Shown here one piece after another: positions 38,627 through 46,186 of a stretch of 64,000 nt of DNA (position 1 is the first letter of the stretch; every line of letters starts with the position of its first letter). Source of the DNA: an uncultured delta proteobacterium (GTDB taxonomy: Bacteria; Desulfobacterota; Desulfobulbia; Desulfobulbales; Desulfocapsaceae); assembly GCA_903875445.1 (NCBI GenBank), contig CAIQWD010000064.1, positions 113,044 through 177,043 on the forward strand, read 5' to 3'. The translations under genes were made by a program, and so were the position numbers. Under the pieces are notes generated by a model, which had not been told where the DNA came from, made no database searches, and saw only the letters and a list, made by a program, of their open reading frames with translations.

Positions 38627-39589
38627 ATGAAGAGAATTGTCAAGGTCATTCTGGCTGCCGCCTTCCTGATGACGGCAACAACGGCAAACGCTGCTGCGGT
38701 GCGGATTGCCATCAGCCAGTTTGTCGAACATCCGGCCCTGAACGCGGTGATGAAAGGATTTAAGGATGACCTGCAGGAAAATGGCGTTGCCGTCGAATAT
38801 AAGGACTACAACGCCAACGGCAATATGGGCACGGCGGGGCAGATCGCCACCCAGATCGCCTCCGATGCGCCGGATTTGATCGTGGCCATCGCCACCCCGA
38901 CTGCCCAGGCCTGTGCCAAGGCCTATGAGAAGGCGCCGCAACTGGCACATACCCCGATGCTCTTTACCGCCATTACCGATCCTCTGGCCGCCGGTCTGGT
39001 CAAGGACTATCTGCACCCCGGCCCGAACATTACCGGGGTCTCCAACCAGATGCCGATGGAGAAACACCTGGAAATGCTCCGCCGTTTTCTGCCGAAACTT
39101 GCCAATCTCGGTGTCTTGTACAACAGCGGCGAGGTCAATTCGGTGTCGAATGTCAAGCGGCTCAAGGAGGCGGCAGCCAAGATGAACATTACGATCCTGG
39201 ATGGCCCGGTAACCAACTCCGCCGATGTCTACCAGGCGGCGCAGAGTCTCGTCGGCAAGGTTGATGCCCTGTTCGTGCCGACCGATAACACGGTCGTTTC
39301 CGCCTTGGAGGCGGTGATCAAGGTGTGTGAGCGGACCCAGCTGCCGCTCTTTGGCGCCGATACCGATTCCGCCAAGCGCGGGGCAATCGCCGCCATGGGT
39401 TTTGACTATTACCAGCACGGCAAACAGACCGGCGCCATGGCGAGAAAGATCCTGGCAGGGGCCAAGCCTGAGAATCTGCCGGTAGAATTCCAGAAGGAAC
39501 TTGCCTTCCACATCAACCCCAAGGCGGCGGAGCGAATGGGGCTGAGCATCGACAAGGCGATTCTTGATTCCGCCGACATCTTGTACTGA
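38627..39589 (+). CDS. ABC transporter substrate-binding protein (TrpX/DUF534 family), orphan
   Basis: A 320-aa secreted binding protein. A Sec signal peptide (residues 1-23, ending TANAAA) precedes a two-lobe periplasmic binding fold: VRIAISQFVEHPALNAVMKGFKDD, LIVAIATPTAQACAKAYE, FTAITDPLAAGLV, ALFVPTDNTVVSALEAV and AAMGFDYYQHGKQTG. This is the ABC_sub_bind family, which includes tryptophan/tyrosine-type binding proteins. Normally a permease and an ATPase follow; here the next gene is an unrelated convergent hemerythrin, so partners must be encoded elsewhere or it has another role. The ATG follows GAGAGGAAGAAA. Confidence 0.88.
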   Translation: MKRIVKVILAAAFLMTATTANAAAVRIAISQFVEHPALNAVMKGFKDDLQENGVAVEYKDYNANGNMGTAGQIATQIASDAPDLIVAIATPTAQACAKAYEKAPQLAHTPMLFTAITDPLAAGLVKDYLHPGPNITGVSNQMPMEKHLEMLRRFLPKLANLGVLYNSGEVNSVSNVKRLKEAAAKMNITILDGPVTNSADVYQAAQSLVGKVDALFVPTDNTVVSALEAVIKVCERTQLPLFGADTDSAKRGAIAAMGFDYYQHGKQTGAMARKILAGAKPENLPVEFQKELAFHINPKAAERMGLSIDKAILDSADILY

Positions 39590-39596
39590 TTGGATT

Positions 39597-39646
39597 GAGG
39601 CGCCGTTACGAATGGGGCAATATCCTTTACTTTGTTGCGGCTTCTT
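39597..39646. repeat. 50-nt dispersed hairpin repeat, copy B
   Basis: Aligns without gaps to 7596-7645 with 38 of 50 identical positions. Like copy A it begins a few bases (7) after a plus-strand stop codon and precedes a convergent gene. Its own stem is more degenerate (GCCGTTAC against GTTGCGGC). Confidence 0.7.
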
Positions 39647-39660
39647 CCAGGACTCCTTCT

Positions 39661-39703
39661 GTCGGCGATTATAATCGGCCGGGGCGTTGTAAAATGCGCC
39701 GAC
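39661..39703. repeat. Inverted repeat between binding-protein and hemerythrin genes
   Basis: GTCGGCG (39661-39667) and CGCCGAC (39697-39703) are perfect 7-bp arms around a 29-nt spacer. Just beyond, 39704-39720 repeats similar G/C words (GGCC, TCGGCGC). The block is non-coding and adjoins repeat copy B. Confidence 0.5.
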
Positions 39704-39751
39704 GGCCAGCTCGGCGCAGTGGTGTTACTGCGGCCATAGGCTCTGTTTGAC

Positions 39752-40159
39752 TCAACTGAGCCCTTTGTTTTTAAAAAACGATTTATACTGCATATCCTCT
39801 TTGAGGATATGCCCGACAAGCCAGGTGCCGAGGTAATCAAGCAGAGCCTCGGCGAGGAGGTTCGATCCTGCCTTGGTGGCCGAACAAAAGGATCGGGTCT
39901 TTTCAATGAAGGCCTTGTGCGCCACTTCATGCACGGTTTTTCGGTCATAATCGTATTCGGCCATAAGGGATTCTTCGGCACGAAAATGTTCATCGGCGTA
40001 TGCGGTCATGCTGGTCAGCAGGTCGGCTATTGTTTTTCGGTCGGTCAGCGCCCTCTGTTCGGAGATCAGACGGTTGATCATTGCCAGTAATTTTTTATGC
40101 TGCTGGTCCATTTCCGCAACGCCAACGCTAAACTCATCTCTCCAACTGATAATTTCCAT
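39752..40159 (-). CDS. Bacteriohemerythrin
   Basis: A 135-aa four-helix O2-binding protein with a di-iron site. Ligand motifs appear in order: WRDEFSVGVAEMDQQHKKL (first His), HFRAEESLM (His and Glu), HEVAHKAF (two His) and WLVGHILKEDMQY (His and Asp). Length is typical of single-domain bacterial hemerythrins. It probably stores or scavenges oxygen in the cytoplasm of an anaerobe. It is monocistronic and convergent with the binding-protein gene. Confidence 0.94.
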   Translation of the reverse strand: MEIISWRDEFSVGVAEMDQQHKKLLAMINRLISEQRALTDRKTIADLLTSMTAYADEHFRAEESLMAEYDYDRKTVHEVAHKAFIEKTRSFCSATKAGSNLLAEALLDYLGTWLVGHILKEDMQYKSFFKNKGLS

Positions 40160-40540
40160 AAAGCACCTCGGTATAAGTGGCTGTTTATCCGAAAAAACCT
40201 CAGTTTTGGCAGAACACCATGAATTTCCATCTTAACAACTGAAAACGCGGCTATTTGAGGCACAAACATCGGTGGAAGCCTCTTCATATGCTCCTGGTTA
40301 TTATAGACCAGCTCTTGTTCAAAGCTCGTCTTTTCAATGGAAACCAACGAAAATAATCCGACAACCGCCTGCAGTGATACCGCTCATAAGCAAATCACCA
40401 CCGGCAAAAAAGCCAGCAGATACTTCTCACTTCATCAGCACCTCTTATGGTACATTCCACTTACGGGACCTACCCCGGACGGACAATACCGTGTGCAGCG
40501 TTGTTCCTTTTTCCATGCAGCCCCATGAGGCCAAAAAAAT
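40160..40540. other. Intergenic region upstream of the cystathionine lyase-hgcAB group
   Basis: 381 bases between divergent genes, expected to hold promoters for the hemerythrin gene and for the lyase-hgcAB group. I see no riboswitch, clear promoter or operator. A 63-codon ORF at 40337-40528 has no ribosome-binding site and no recognisable residues. Confidence 0.5.
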
Positions 40541-41704
40541 ATGAAAGACGAAACCAAGATAATTGCCGGCAACTGGCCGGCAAGGGATACGACTCCGGCG
40601 ACAACCATCAATCCACCCTGCTATAAGGGCTCCACCGTGCTCTTTAACTGTTACGCCGATATGCAGAAGTCGCGGCGAGGCGAGTATCCTGGCATCAGCT
40701 ACGGCACCGACCGACTGCCCACCCAGCGACAGTTCGAGGAGGCGATGCGGCAACTTGAGGGCGGCGCCGTCACCAGAGTCTTCCAATCGGGCATTGCCGC
40801 CATCCAGACCGCCCTGATGGCCTTTAGCGGAAGCGGCGACCACATCCTCATCGTCGACAACGCCTACGACCCGGGCCAGCGCTTTTGCCACAAGGTTCTG
40901 CAGAAAAAATACAAGATGGAGTGCACCCTGGTGCCGCCCAATGTCGGAGCCGAGATCGAACGCTATCTCCAGCCGAATACCCGCCTCATCCTCTTGGAAT
41001 CCCCCGGCTCGATCACCTTCGAGCTCCAGGATATCCCGGCAATCACCACCATCGCCCGGCAGAAAAACATTGTCACCCTGCTCGATGCCACCTGGGCGAC
41101 GCCGCTGTATCTGAAACCCTTTGAACTCGGGGTCGATGCCACCATTCATGCCGTGACCAAATATATCAGCGGCTACTCCGACCTGCTCGCCGGGACGGTA
41201 ACCGTCGGCGACAGATACGCCGAACAATTTGCAGAATTCTATAAACTCATGAAGATCTATACTCCGGCCGAAGAATGCTACCAGGCCCTGCGCGGTATGC
41301 ATTCCCTGGCGGTGAGGCTCAGACAGCATGAACAATCGGCCCTGACCCTGGCTAAATGGCTGCAGACCGTGCCGCTGGTCGACGAGGTGCTGCACCCGGC
41401 GCTGCCCTGCCATCCCGAGCATCATATCTGGAAACGGGATTTCCGCGGATCGTCCGGCCTCTTTGCATTTACCTTCAAGAAAGACTATTCCGAGACGGAA
41501 CTGGCCGCCTTCATCGACTCCCTCGCCCTCTTTAAGCTGGGTTACAGCTGGGGCGGCTACCAGAGTTTACTTACCGCCGCCAAGACCGCCCGCGCCACTC
41601 CCTCGCGGTATGCCGGCAAAACCGTCATCCGCCTGAGCGTCGGCCTGGAAGACTGCGACGATCTCCGGGAAGACCTTGAAAAAGGCATGGGCATGCTTAC
41701 ATAA
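40541..41704 (+). CDS. metC: Cystathionine beta-lyase-like PLP enzyme
   Basis: A 387-aa Cys/Met-metabolism PLP enzyme. The Schiff-base lysine is Lys207 in HAVTKYISGYSDLLAG. The cofactor-binding Asp lies in LLDATWATPLY, and the Tyr/Arg pair that contacts PLP phosphate of the neighbouring subunit in YGTDRLPTQ. MetC cleaves cystathionine to homocysteine, pyruvate and ammonia, and can release H2S from cysteine. It lies 48 nt upstream of hgcA on the same strand, so it may be co-transcribed with the mercury-methylation genes. Gamma-lyase activity cannot be excluded. Confidence 0.88.
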   Translation: MKDETKIIAGNWPARDTTPATTINPPCYKGSTVLFNCYADMQKSRRGEYPGISYGTDRLPTQRQFEEAMRQLEGGAVTRVFQSGIAAIQTALMAFSGSGDHILIVDNAYDPGQRFCHKVLQKKYKMECTLVPPNVGAEIERYLQPNTRLILLESPGSITFELQDIPAITTIARQKNIVTLLDATWATPLYLKPFELGVDATIHAVTKYISGYSDLLAGTVTVGDRYAEQFAEFYKLMKIYTPAEECYQALRGMHSLAVRLRQHEQSALTLAKWLQTVPLVDEVLHPALPCHPEHHIWKRDFRGSSGLFAFTFKKDYSETELAAFIDSLALFKLGYSWGGYQSLLTAAKTARATPSRYAGKTVIRLSVGLEDCDDLREDLEKGMGMLT

Positions 41705-41752
41705 GATGGATACGCCGTAGGAGAACAGCATTCAAGACCGTCGGAGGACAGC

Positions 41753-42925
41753 GTGAACACCCAGTTTCAACAACAGATCTTGCCCCTGCAACCAGCTGCC
41801 GAAGCCCCTTTGCAGGTGCCGACGGAACTGCCGGCCGGCCCCTGCTGAGGCCCGAAACCACCGCCACGGTCCAGTGGCAACGAACGGGCAGGCTATGCCA
41901 TTCTCCCCTTTGTCGGCGATTTTCTCGACACCCCGGTCGGTCCGGTACCACGGGTGACTGCCTCCCTGACCCGCCGCGACCACCTCGGCACCATCGGCGC
42001 CAGGACCGGTTTCAGCCGCAACAACTATAAAATCACCCCTGGGCTGTATTGCCTGGGGCAAGCGGATAAAAACTCACCGGTTCTGGTTACCGCCAACTAT
42101 AAGTTGACTTTTGACGCCTTGCGTAAAGAGCTTGGGGGACAAAGTGTCTGGCTGCTGGTCATCGACACCCGAGGCATCAATGTCTGGTGTGCGGCCGGCA
42201 AGGGTACCTTTTCCGCCGAGGAGATCGCCTATCAGGTACACAGGGCACGACTCGACCAGGTGGTCGACCACCGGGAACTGCTCTTGCCGCAACTGTCGGC
42301 CAACGGGGTGGCGGCCCATGAATTGAAACGGCTGTGCGGTTTTAAGGGACGTTTCGGGCCGATCCTCGCCGCCGACCTGCCGGAATTTCTGCGGACCGGC
42401 GAGGCCGGCGAGAAGATGCGCACGGTGACCTTTACCCTCAGCCAGCGGGCGGTCCTCGTGCCGCTTGAACTCTGCATGATCTGGAAACAGCTGGGTATTG
42501 CCGCCGTGGTCTTTTTTCTTCTGTCGGGGATATCGCCCGGTTTCTTTTCCTTGGGGCTTGCCCTCAGCCGCGGCGTCGTACTGCTTCTTGCGACGCTTGC
42601 GGCGGTACTTGCCGGGGCGGTAGCCACGCCGCTTCTCCTCCCCTGGCTGCCGTTTCGCCAATTCTGGCTGAAGGGGGCGGTTATGGGCGGGCTTGTCGCC
42701 CTGCCGCTGCTGTTTTCAGGACAGTCGCCGGCAAGCGGCGTGGAAAAGATCGCCATCTTGCTGTGGATCAGCGGCTGTTCCGCCTTTCTGGCGATGAATT
42801 TCACCGGCTCGACGCCATTCACCTCGCTGTCCGGGGTGGCGAAAGAGATGCGCCATGGCCTGGCGTTTCAGATCGGCTCAAGCCTTGTGGCCGGACTTTG
42901 CTGGCTGGCCGGTCCGTTTCTTTAA
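41753..42925 (+). CDS. hgcA: Mercury methylation corrinoid protein HgcA with a probable selenocysteine (UGA at codon 32)
   Basis: HgcA carries a corrinoid and, with HgcB, methylates Hg(II). The hallmark cap-helix motif NVWCAAGK is at residues 143-150; its Cys146 is the lower-axial cobalt ligand. Before it comes ITPGLYCLGQ and SPVLVTANYKLTFDALR; after it, from about residue 237, several membrane helices. Translation most likely starts at GTG 41753, behind GGAGGA. From there the frame has one in-frame TGA (codon 32) and no other stop before 42925. Family-like sequence (GYAILPFVGDFLDTPVGPVPR) lies between the TGA and the next possible start (GTG 41954), which has no ribosome-binding site and would lose 67 residues. 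A SECIS-like hairpin follows the TGA. Inferred product is 390 aa. Confidence 0.88.
41846..41848 (+). other. In-frame UGA, predicted selenocysteine codon of hgcA
   Basis: The codon follows TGC (Cys31) and precedes GGC (Gly33), in the context Pro-Cys-UGA-Gly-Pro-Lys. One base separates TGA from a Cys codon (TGC or TGT). A Cys-Sec or Cys-Cys pair here would be redox active or thiol-metal binding. Confidence 0.65.
41850..41889 (+). promoter_or_regulatory. SECIS-like RNA hairpin in hgcA
   Basis: Outer stem GCCCG (41850-41854) pairs with CGGGC (41885-41889). Inner stem GCCAC (41863-41867) pairs with GTGGC (41874-41878). The 6-nt apical loop is GGTCCA (41868-41873), starting 19 nt after the UGA. 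In bacterial SECIS elements the loop lies about 16-37 nt after UGA and has G among its first two bases; E. coli fdhF has GGUC at almost the same distance. SelB would bind this loop. Confidence 0.65.
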
Positions 42926-42939
42926 AAGGAGGAGGCATC

Positions 42940-43233
42940 GTGCAAGGTTTTAGATATCTTGATGACACCGCAATCCTGCGTCTGTCCGTTGACAAATGCA
43001 TCGGCTGCGGCAACTGCCGGCTGGTTTGCCCGCACCGCATTTTTCGGCTGCAGGACGGCAAGGCCGAGATCGTCGACCGCAACGCCTGCATGGAATGCGG
43101 AGCCTGTGCGAAAAACTGCCCGACCACCGCCATCTACGTCAACCCGGACGACGGCTGCGGTTGCGCCGCCTATATCATCAACAGCTGGGTCGCGAGAATT
43201 CGCGGCAAGGCTCCCTCCGGTTGCGGCTGCTGA
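42940..43233 (+). CDS. hgcB: Mercury methylation ferredoxin HgcB
   Basis: A 97-aa 2[4Fe-4S] ferredoxin that reduces the corrinoid of HgcA. Cluster motifs are CIGCGNCRLVCPH (residues 20-32) and CMECGACAKNCPTTAIY, the latter being the HgcB-typical C(M/I)ECGA sequence. The C-terminus ends SGCGC, the paired cysteines proposed to bind mercury, and there is an extra CGC at about residues 74-76. GTG 42940 follows AAGGAGGAGG and lies 14 nt after the hgcA stop, so the two are co-translated. The frame is open upstream into hgcA but that part is out of frame with it. Confidence 0.95.
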   Translation: MQGFRYLDDTAILRLSVDKCIGCGNCRLVCPHRIFRLQDGKAEIVDRNACMECGACAKNCPTTAIYVNPDDGCGCAAYIINSWVARIRGKAPSGCGC

Positions 43234-43260
43234 AAACTTGCCTTGGCCGTTGCCATTGAT

Positions 43261-44709
43261 TTAGGGGCCGTCCGGCAGTTCTTCCTCCGTTGTCGAGAGA
43301 GTTCCGAGGTTGTATTTATCGATTTTCGCGTGCAGGGTCGGTCGGGAAATGCCAAGCAGTTTGGCCGCCCGCGACCGATTGCCGGCGGTGAGATCGAGGG
43401 CCTCGCGCAGCAGCAGCGTCGCCACCTGATCAAGACAGGCGTCAAACAGCCTCTCCGGCTTTTCACTTCGCAGCATGGTCCTCAGCCACGGTCGGATGGC
43501 TTCGACAGCAGGCAACTCTCTGTCGCCCTGCCGGCGCTCCGGCCCGGCCTCGACCAGGGTAATCTCCTCCGGCTGCAGGGGGGCGCCACGGTTAAAGATC
43601 AGGGATTTTTTTAAGATATTTTGCAACTCTCTGATATTTCCGGGCCAATCATAGAGCTTCAGTTTGGTCAGCGCCGGGATGCTGATCCCCGGATTGGCAA
43701 CGGCCAGCTCCCCCGATAATCTTTTGAGAAGATATTCAACGAGAATGTCCAGATCTTCCATGCGTGCTCTGAGCGGCGGCATGGTCAGGGTCACCACCCG
43801 TAGGCGGTAATACAGATCCTCGCGAAACGTTCCTCCTGCCACCGCCGCTTCGAGGTCGCGATTGGTTGCCGCCAGGATGCGTACGTCGACGGCGATCGGT
43901 TCCTTGCCGCCCAGCCTTTCGATACTATTTTCCTGCAAAAGGCGCAGAAATTTCGCCTGGATGCCGAGGGGCATATCGCCTATCTCGTCGAGGAAGACCG
44001 TGCCGCCCCTGGCCTGTTCGATCTTGCCGACGCGGCGGTGCACGGCCCCGGTGAAGGTGCCCTTTTCATAGCCGAACAGTTCGCTTTCCAAGAGGGTCTC
44101 GGGGATGGCGACGCAGTTGATGACGACAAAGGGCTGTTCGGCCCGACGCGAATGATTGTAGATGGCCCGCGCCGCCAGTTCCTTGCCGGTGCCCGACTCG
44201 CCGCGGATGAGCACCGTGGCATCGGTGCCGGATACACGGCCGATGGCCTTATACACCTCAAGCATTTGGCTGCTGCCGCCAACCAGCGCCTCCCGCCCGG
44301 CGAGTGGCGTACCACCTGGATTGACCTCCACCGGAGAGGACATGCAACGCCCGGCAACCAGGGCCTTTTCGATGAGGAGCAGCATCTCCGGGACATCGAA
44401 GGGTTTATAGATATAGTCGTAGGCCCCCTGCTGTATGGCACCGATTGCCGTATCCGTTGTCCCGAAGGCGGTGATGATGATCACCGGCAGCTTGGGAAAG
44501 AGCTGGTGAATAACGGCAAAGACCTCAAGGCCGCTGATATCCGGCAGGCGAATATCGAGAATGACCAGATGCGGCCCGAAGCTCTTGACCGTCTCGATCC
44601 CTTCCCGTCCGGAAAACGCATTGGCGATTTTGTAGCCTTCCTGCGACAGGATCTTGGCAAAACTCACCCCCAGCTGCTGATCGTCATCGATTATCAGGAT
44701 GCGGTTCAT
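43261..44709 (-). CDS. Sigma-54-dependent response regulator (NtrC family)
   Basis: A 482-aa activator. The receiver domain has acidic pocket IIDDD and phospho-acceptor Asp52 (LVILDIRLPD). The AAA+ domain has Walker A GESGTGKE, the sigma-54 contact loop GTFTGA (Thr where GAFTGA has Ala) and Walker B TVFLDEIGDM. The C-terminal Fis-type helix-turn-helix is AGNRSRAAKLLGISRPTLHAKI. ATG 44709 starts the receiver domain; upstream in-frame codons to 44745 lie inside the kinase gene. It overlaps the kinase by 4 nt. Targets are unknown; hgcAB lies convergently next to it but shows no sigma-54 promoter that I can see. Confidence 0.95.
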   Translation of the reverse strand: MNRILIIDDDQQLGVSFAKILSQEGYKIANAFSGREGIETVKSFGPHLVILDIRLPDISGLEVFAVIHQLFPKLPVIIITAFGTTDTAIGAIQQGAYDYIYKPFDVPEMLLLIEKALVAGRCMSSPVEVNPGGTPLAGREALVGGSSQMLEVYKAIGRVSGTDATVLIRGESGTGKELAARAIYNHSRRAEQPFVVINCVAIPETLLESELFGYEKGTFTGAVHRRVGKIEQARGGTVFLDEIGDMPLGIQAKFLRLLQENSIERLGGKEPIAVDVRILAATNRDLEAAVAGGTFREDLYYRLRVVTLTMPPLRARMEDLDILVEYLLKRLSGELAVANPGISIPALTKLKLYDWPGNIRELQNILKKSLIFNRGAPLQPEEITLVEAGPERRQGDRELPAVEAIRPWLRTMLRSEKPERLFDACLDQVATLLLREALDLTAGNRSRAAKLLGISRPTLHAKIDKYNLGTLSTTEEELPDGP

Positions 44710-46178
44710 GGTCCTGTTCCCTTGACCGGCAGTTGCAGTATGCATTCGGCGCCCCGGACTGGCGCCCTGGAGATGACGAACTTGCCGTGATGTTCCCGAA
44801 CGATCCGTGCCACGATGCTCAGGCCGAGACCCGAGCCTTCCTCCTTGGTGGTAAAAAACGGGGTGATGACCTTGTCGATGAGCGCCGGAGGAATGCCGGG
44901 ACCGGTATCGCTGACGGTAATAGTCGCTATCTCGCCCAGTTCCGGATCGGTACCGCGCGCTTCGCCGATGGTGATCCTGCCGCCGCTTTCCATGGCTTCA
45001 CAGGCGTTGATCAAGAGATTCACAAGGGCCTCCTTGATACGGTCGGCATCGATCCTGACCGGCGGCAGTTCCGGTCGATAGGTGTAAGTCACCTCGACAT
45101 TATAGGCCTTCAGCCGATATTCGAGGAGGGCGAGCACCGCATGGATTATATCGCCCAGACGGCACTCCTCCAGCCGCAGTTTGGGAGGCCTGGCAAATTC
45201 GAGAAAATTCTGGACAATCCTGTCGATTCTGCCGATTTCGTCGGAGATCACCTGCAGGTCTTCGTTCTGCACGGCGCTCAGGTCAAGGGAGCGGGTCAGG
45301 GAAAACATCCGCATCTTGATGGAGGTAAAAGGGTTTCTGATGGTGTGGGCAACCCCCGCCGCCAGCTCGCCGACCATGGCCATCCGTTCGACCTGGAGAA
45401 GATGCCTTCGGCTTCTCGCCAGTTCATCGGTGGTCTCATCAAACTCGCGCATCATGCCCTTCAGGGAGTGGGTCAGGGAGTCCACCTCATCCATGTAGCT
45501 TTCCTGCGGCGAGCCGCCGGTTTCGATGGCCAGCCCGCGAATCGGGCCAAGGATGTATTTATAGAGAACAACAAGGAAAAATGCGCAGAGGATGGCGAAG
45601 ATGGCTACCGCTCCGAGCTGGGCCATGCGCATTTTCTTGGTGAGGATGCTGCCGGCATGTTGTGTCTCGTCGATAAGCCGCCATTGCTCCTCACTGAAGG
45701 TGCGGCACTGTTCAAGCAGGCTGAAAAAAATCTCCCGTTGTTTCTCGTGCAGACTGGAGATGGAAGCAAATTTGCCGCTGCCCTGGTAATTTTCGATGGC
45801 GACATCCTTTGCGGCGGCATATTCGTCGAATTTCTTGCCGATGAGGGCAATCATTTCCTGCTGCCGGCGATTGAGATCCATGGCTTTCGCCTGTTCGAGA
45901 TAGCGAAGGAACAACTCGCGCTGCTGCCCGAGAGATTTGAGCCATTTGCCGTCGCCGTCGACCAGGTAATAGGTGAGCAAACCCTTCTGATTGGCCAGAA
46001 CCAGCTCCATCTCCTGCGCTGTCCGGTAGAGAAGAAATTCCTTCTCCACTACGGTGCCAAGCATGGTATCCATGCGATAGGCGTACCACGACATGCCGCC
46101 TTCCGCGACCAATACTATGACGATCATGGCGATAAAGATACTGCCAATCTTGCCCCTGAGACTGAGCGTATTGTGCAT
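44706..46178 (-). CDS. Membrane sensor histidine kinase
   Basis: A 490-aa transmembrane kinase, partner of the response regulator it overlaps. One helix lies near residues 10-30 and a second near 187-208. The periplasmic region between them (about 155 residues) resembles a four-helix-bundle sensor. A HAMP-like linker (ILGPIRGLAIETGG) follows. The HisKA domain has the phospho-acceptor His in GELAAGVAHTIRNPF, and the ATPase domain has VSDTGPGIPP and GSGLGLSI. The ligand is not evident. It is second in a three-gene operon after an unknown protein. Confidence 0.93.
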   Translation of the reverse strand: MHNTLSLRGKIGSIFIAMIVIVLVAEGGMSWYAYRMDTMLGTVVEKEFLLYRTAQEMELVLANQKGLLTYYLVDGDGKWLKSLGQQRELFLRYLEQAKAMDLNRRQQEMIALIGKKFDEYAAAKDVAIENYQGSGKFASISSLHEKQREIFFSLLEQCRTFSEEQWRLIDETQHAGSILTKKMRMAQLGAVAIFAILCAFFLVVLYKYILGPIRGLAIETGGSPQESYMDEVDSLTHSLKGMMREFDETTDELARSRRHLLQVERMAMVGELAAGVAHTIRNPFTSIKMRMFSLTRSLDLSAVQNEDLQVISDEIGRIDRIVQNFLEFARPPKLRLEECRLGDIIHAVLALLEYRLKAYNVEVTYTYRPELPPVRIDADRIKEALVNLLINACEAMESGGRITIGEARGTDPELGEIATITVSDTGPGIPPALIDKVITPFFTTKEEGSGLGLSIVARIVREHHGKFVISRAPVRGAECILQLPVKGTGP

Positions 46179-46186
46179 GATCGAGA

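Noticed and set aside
40337..40528. 63-codon ORF upstream of the cystathionine lyase gene
   Set aside because: No ribosome-binding site, no recognisable sequence, and it ends close to the next gene by chance.
41954..42925. hgcA as a 323-aa protein starting at GTG 41954
   Set aside because: There is no ribosome-binding site there, and clearly HgcA-like residues (GYAILPFVGDF and others) lie upstream in frame. The GTG at 41753 has GGAGGA. The short form remains the fallback if the UGA is a true stop.
41753..42925. hgcA as a pseudogene with a nonsense mutation
   Set aside because: Not excluded but less likely: there is only one stop in 391 codons, all key motifs and hgcB are intact, and a SECIS-like hairpin follows at the right distance.
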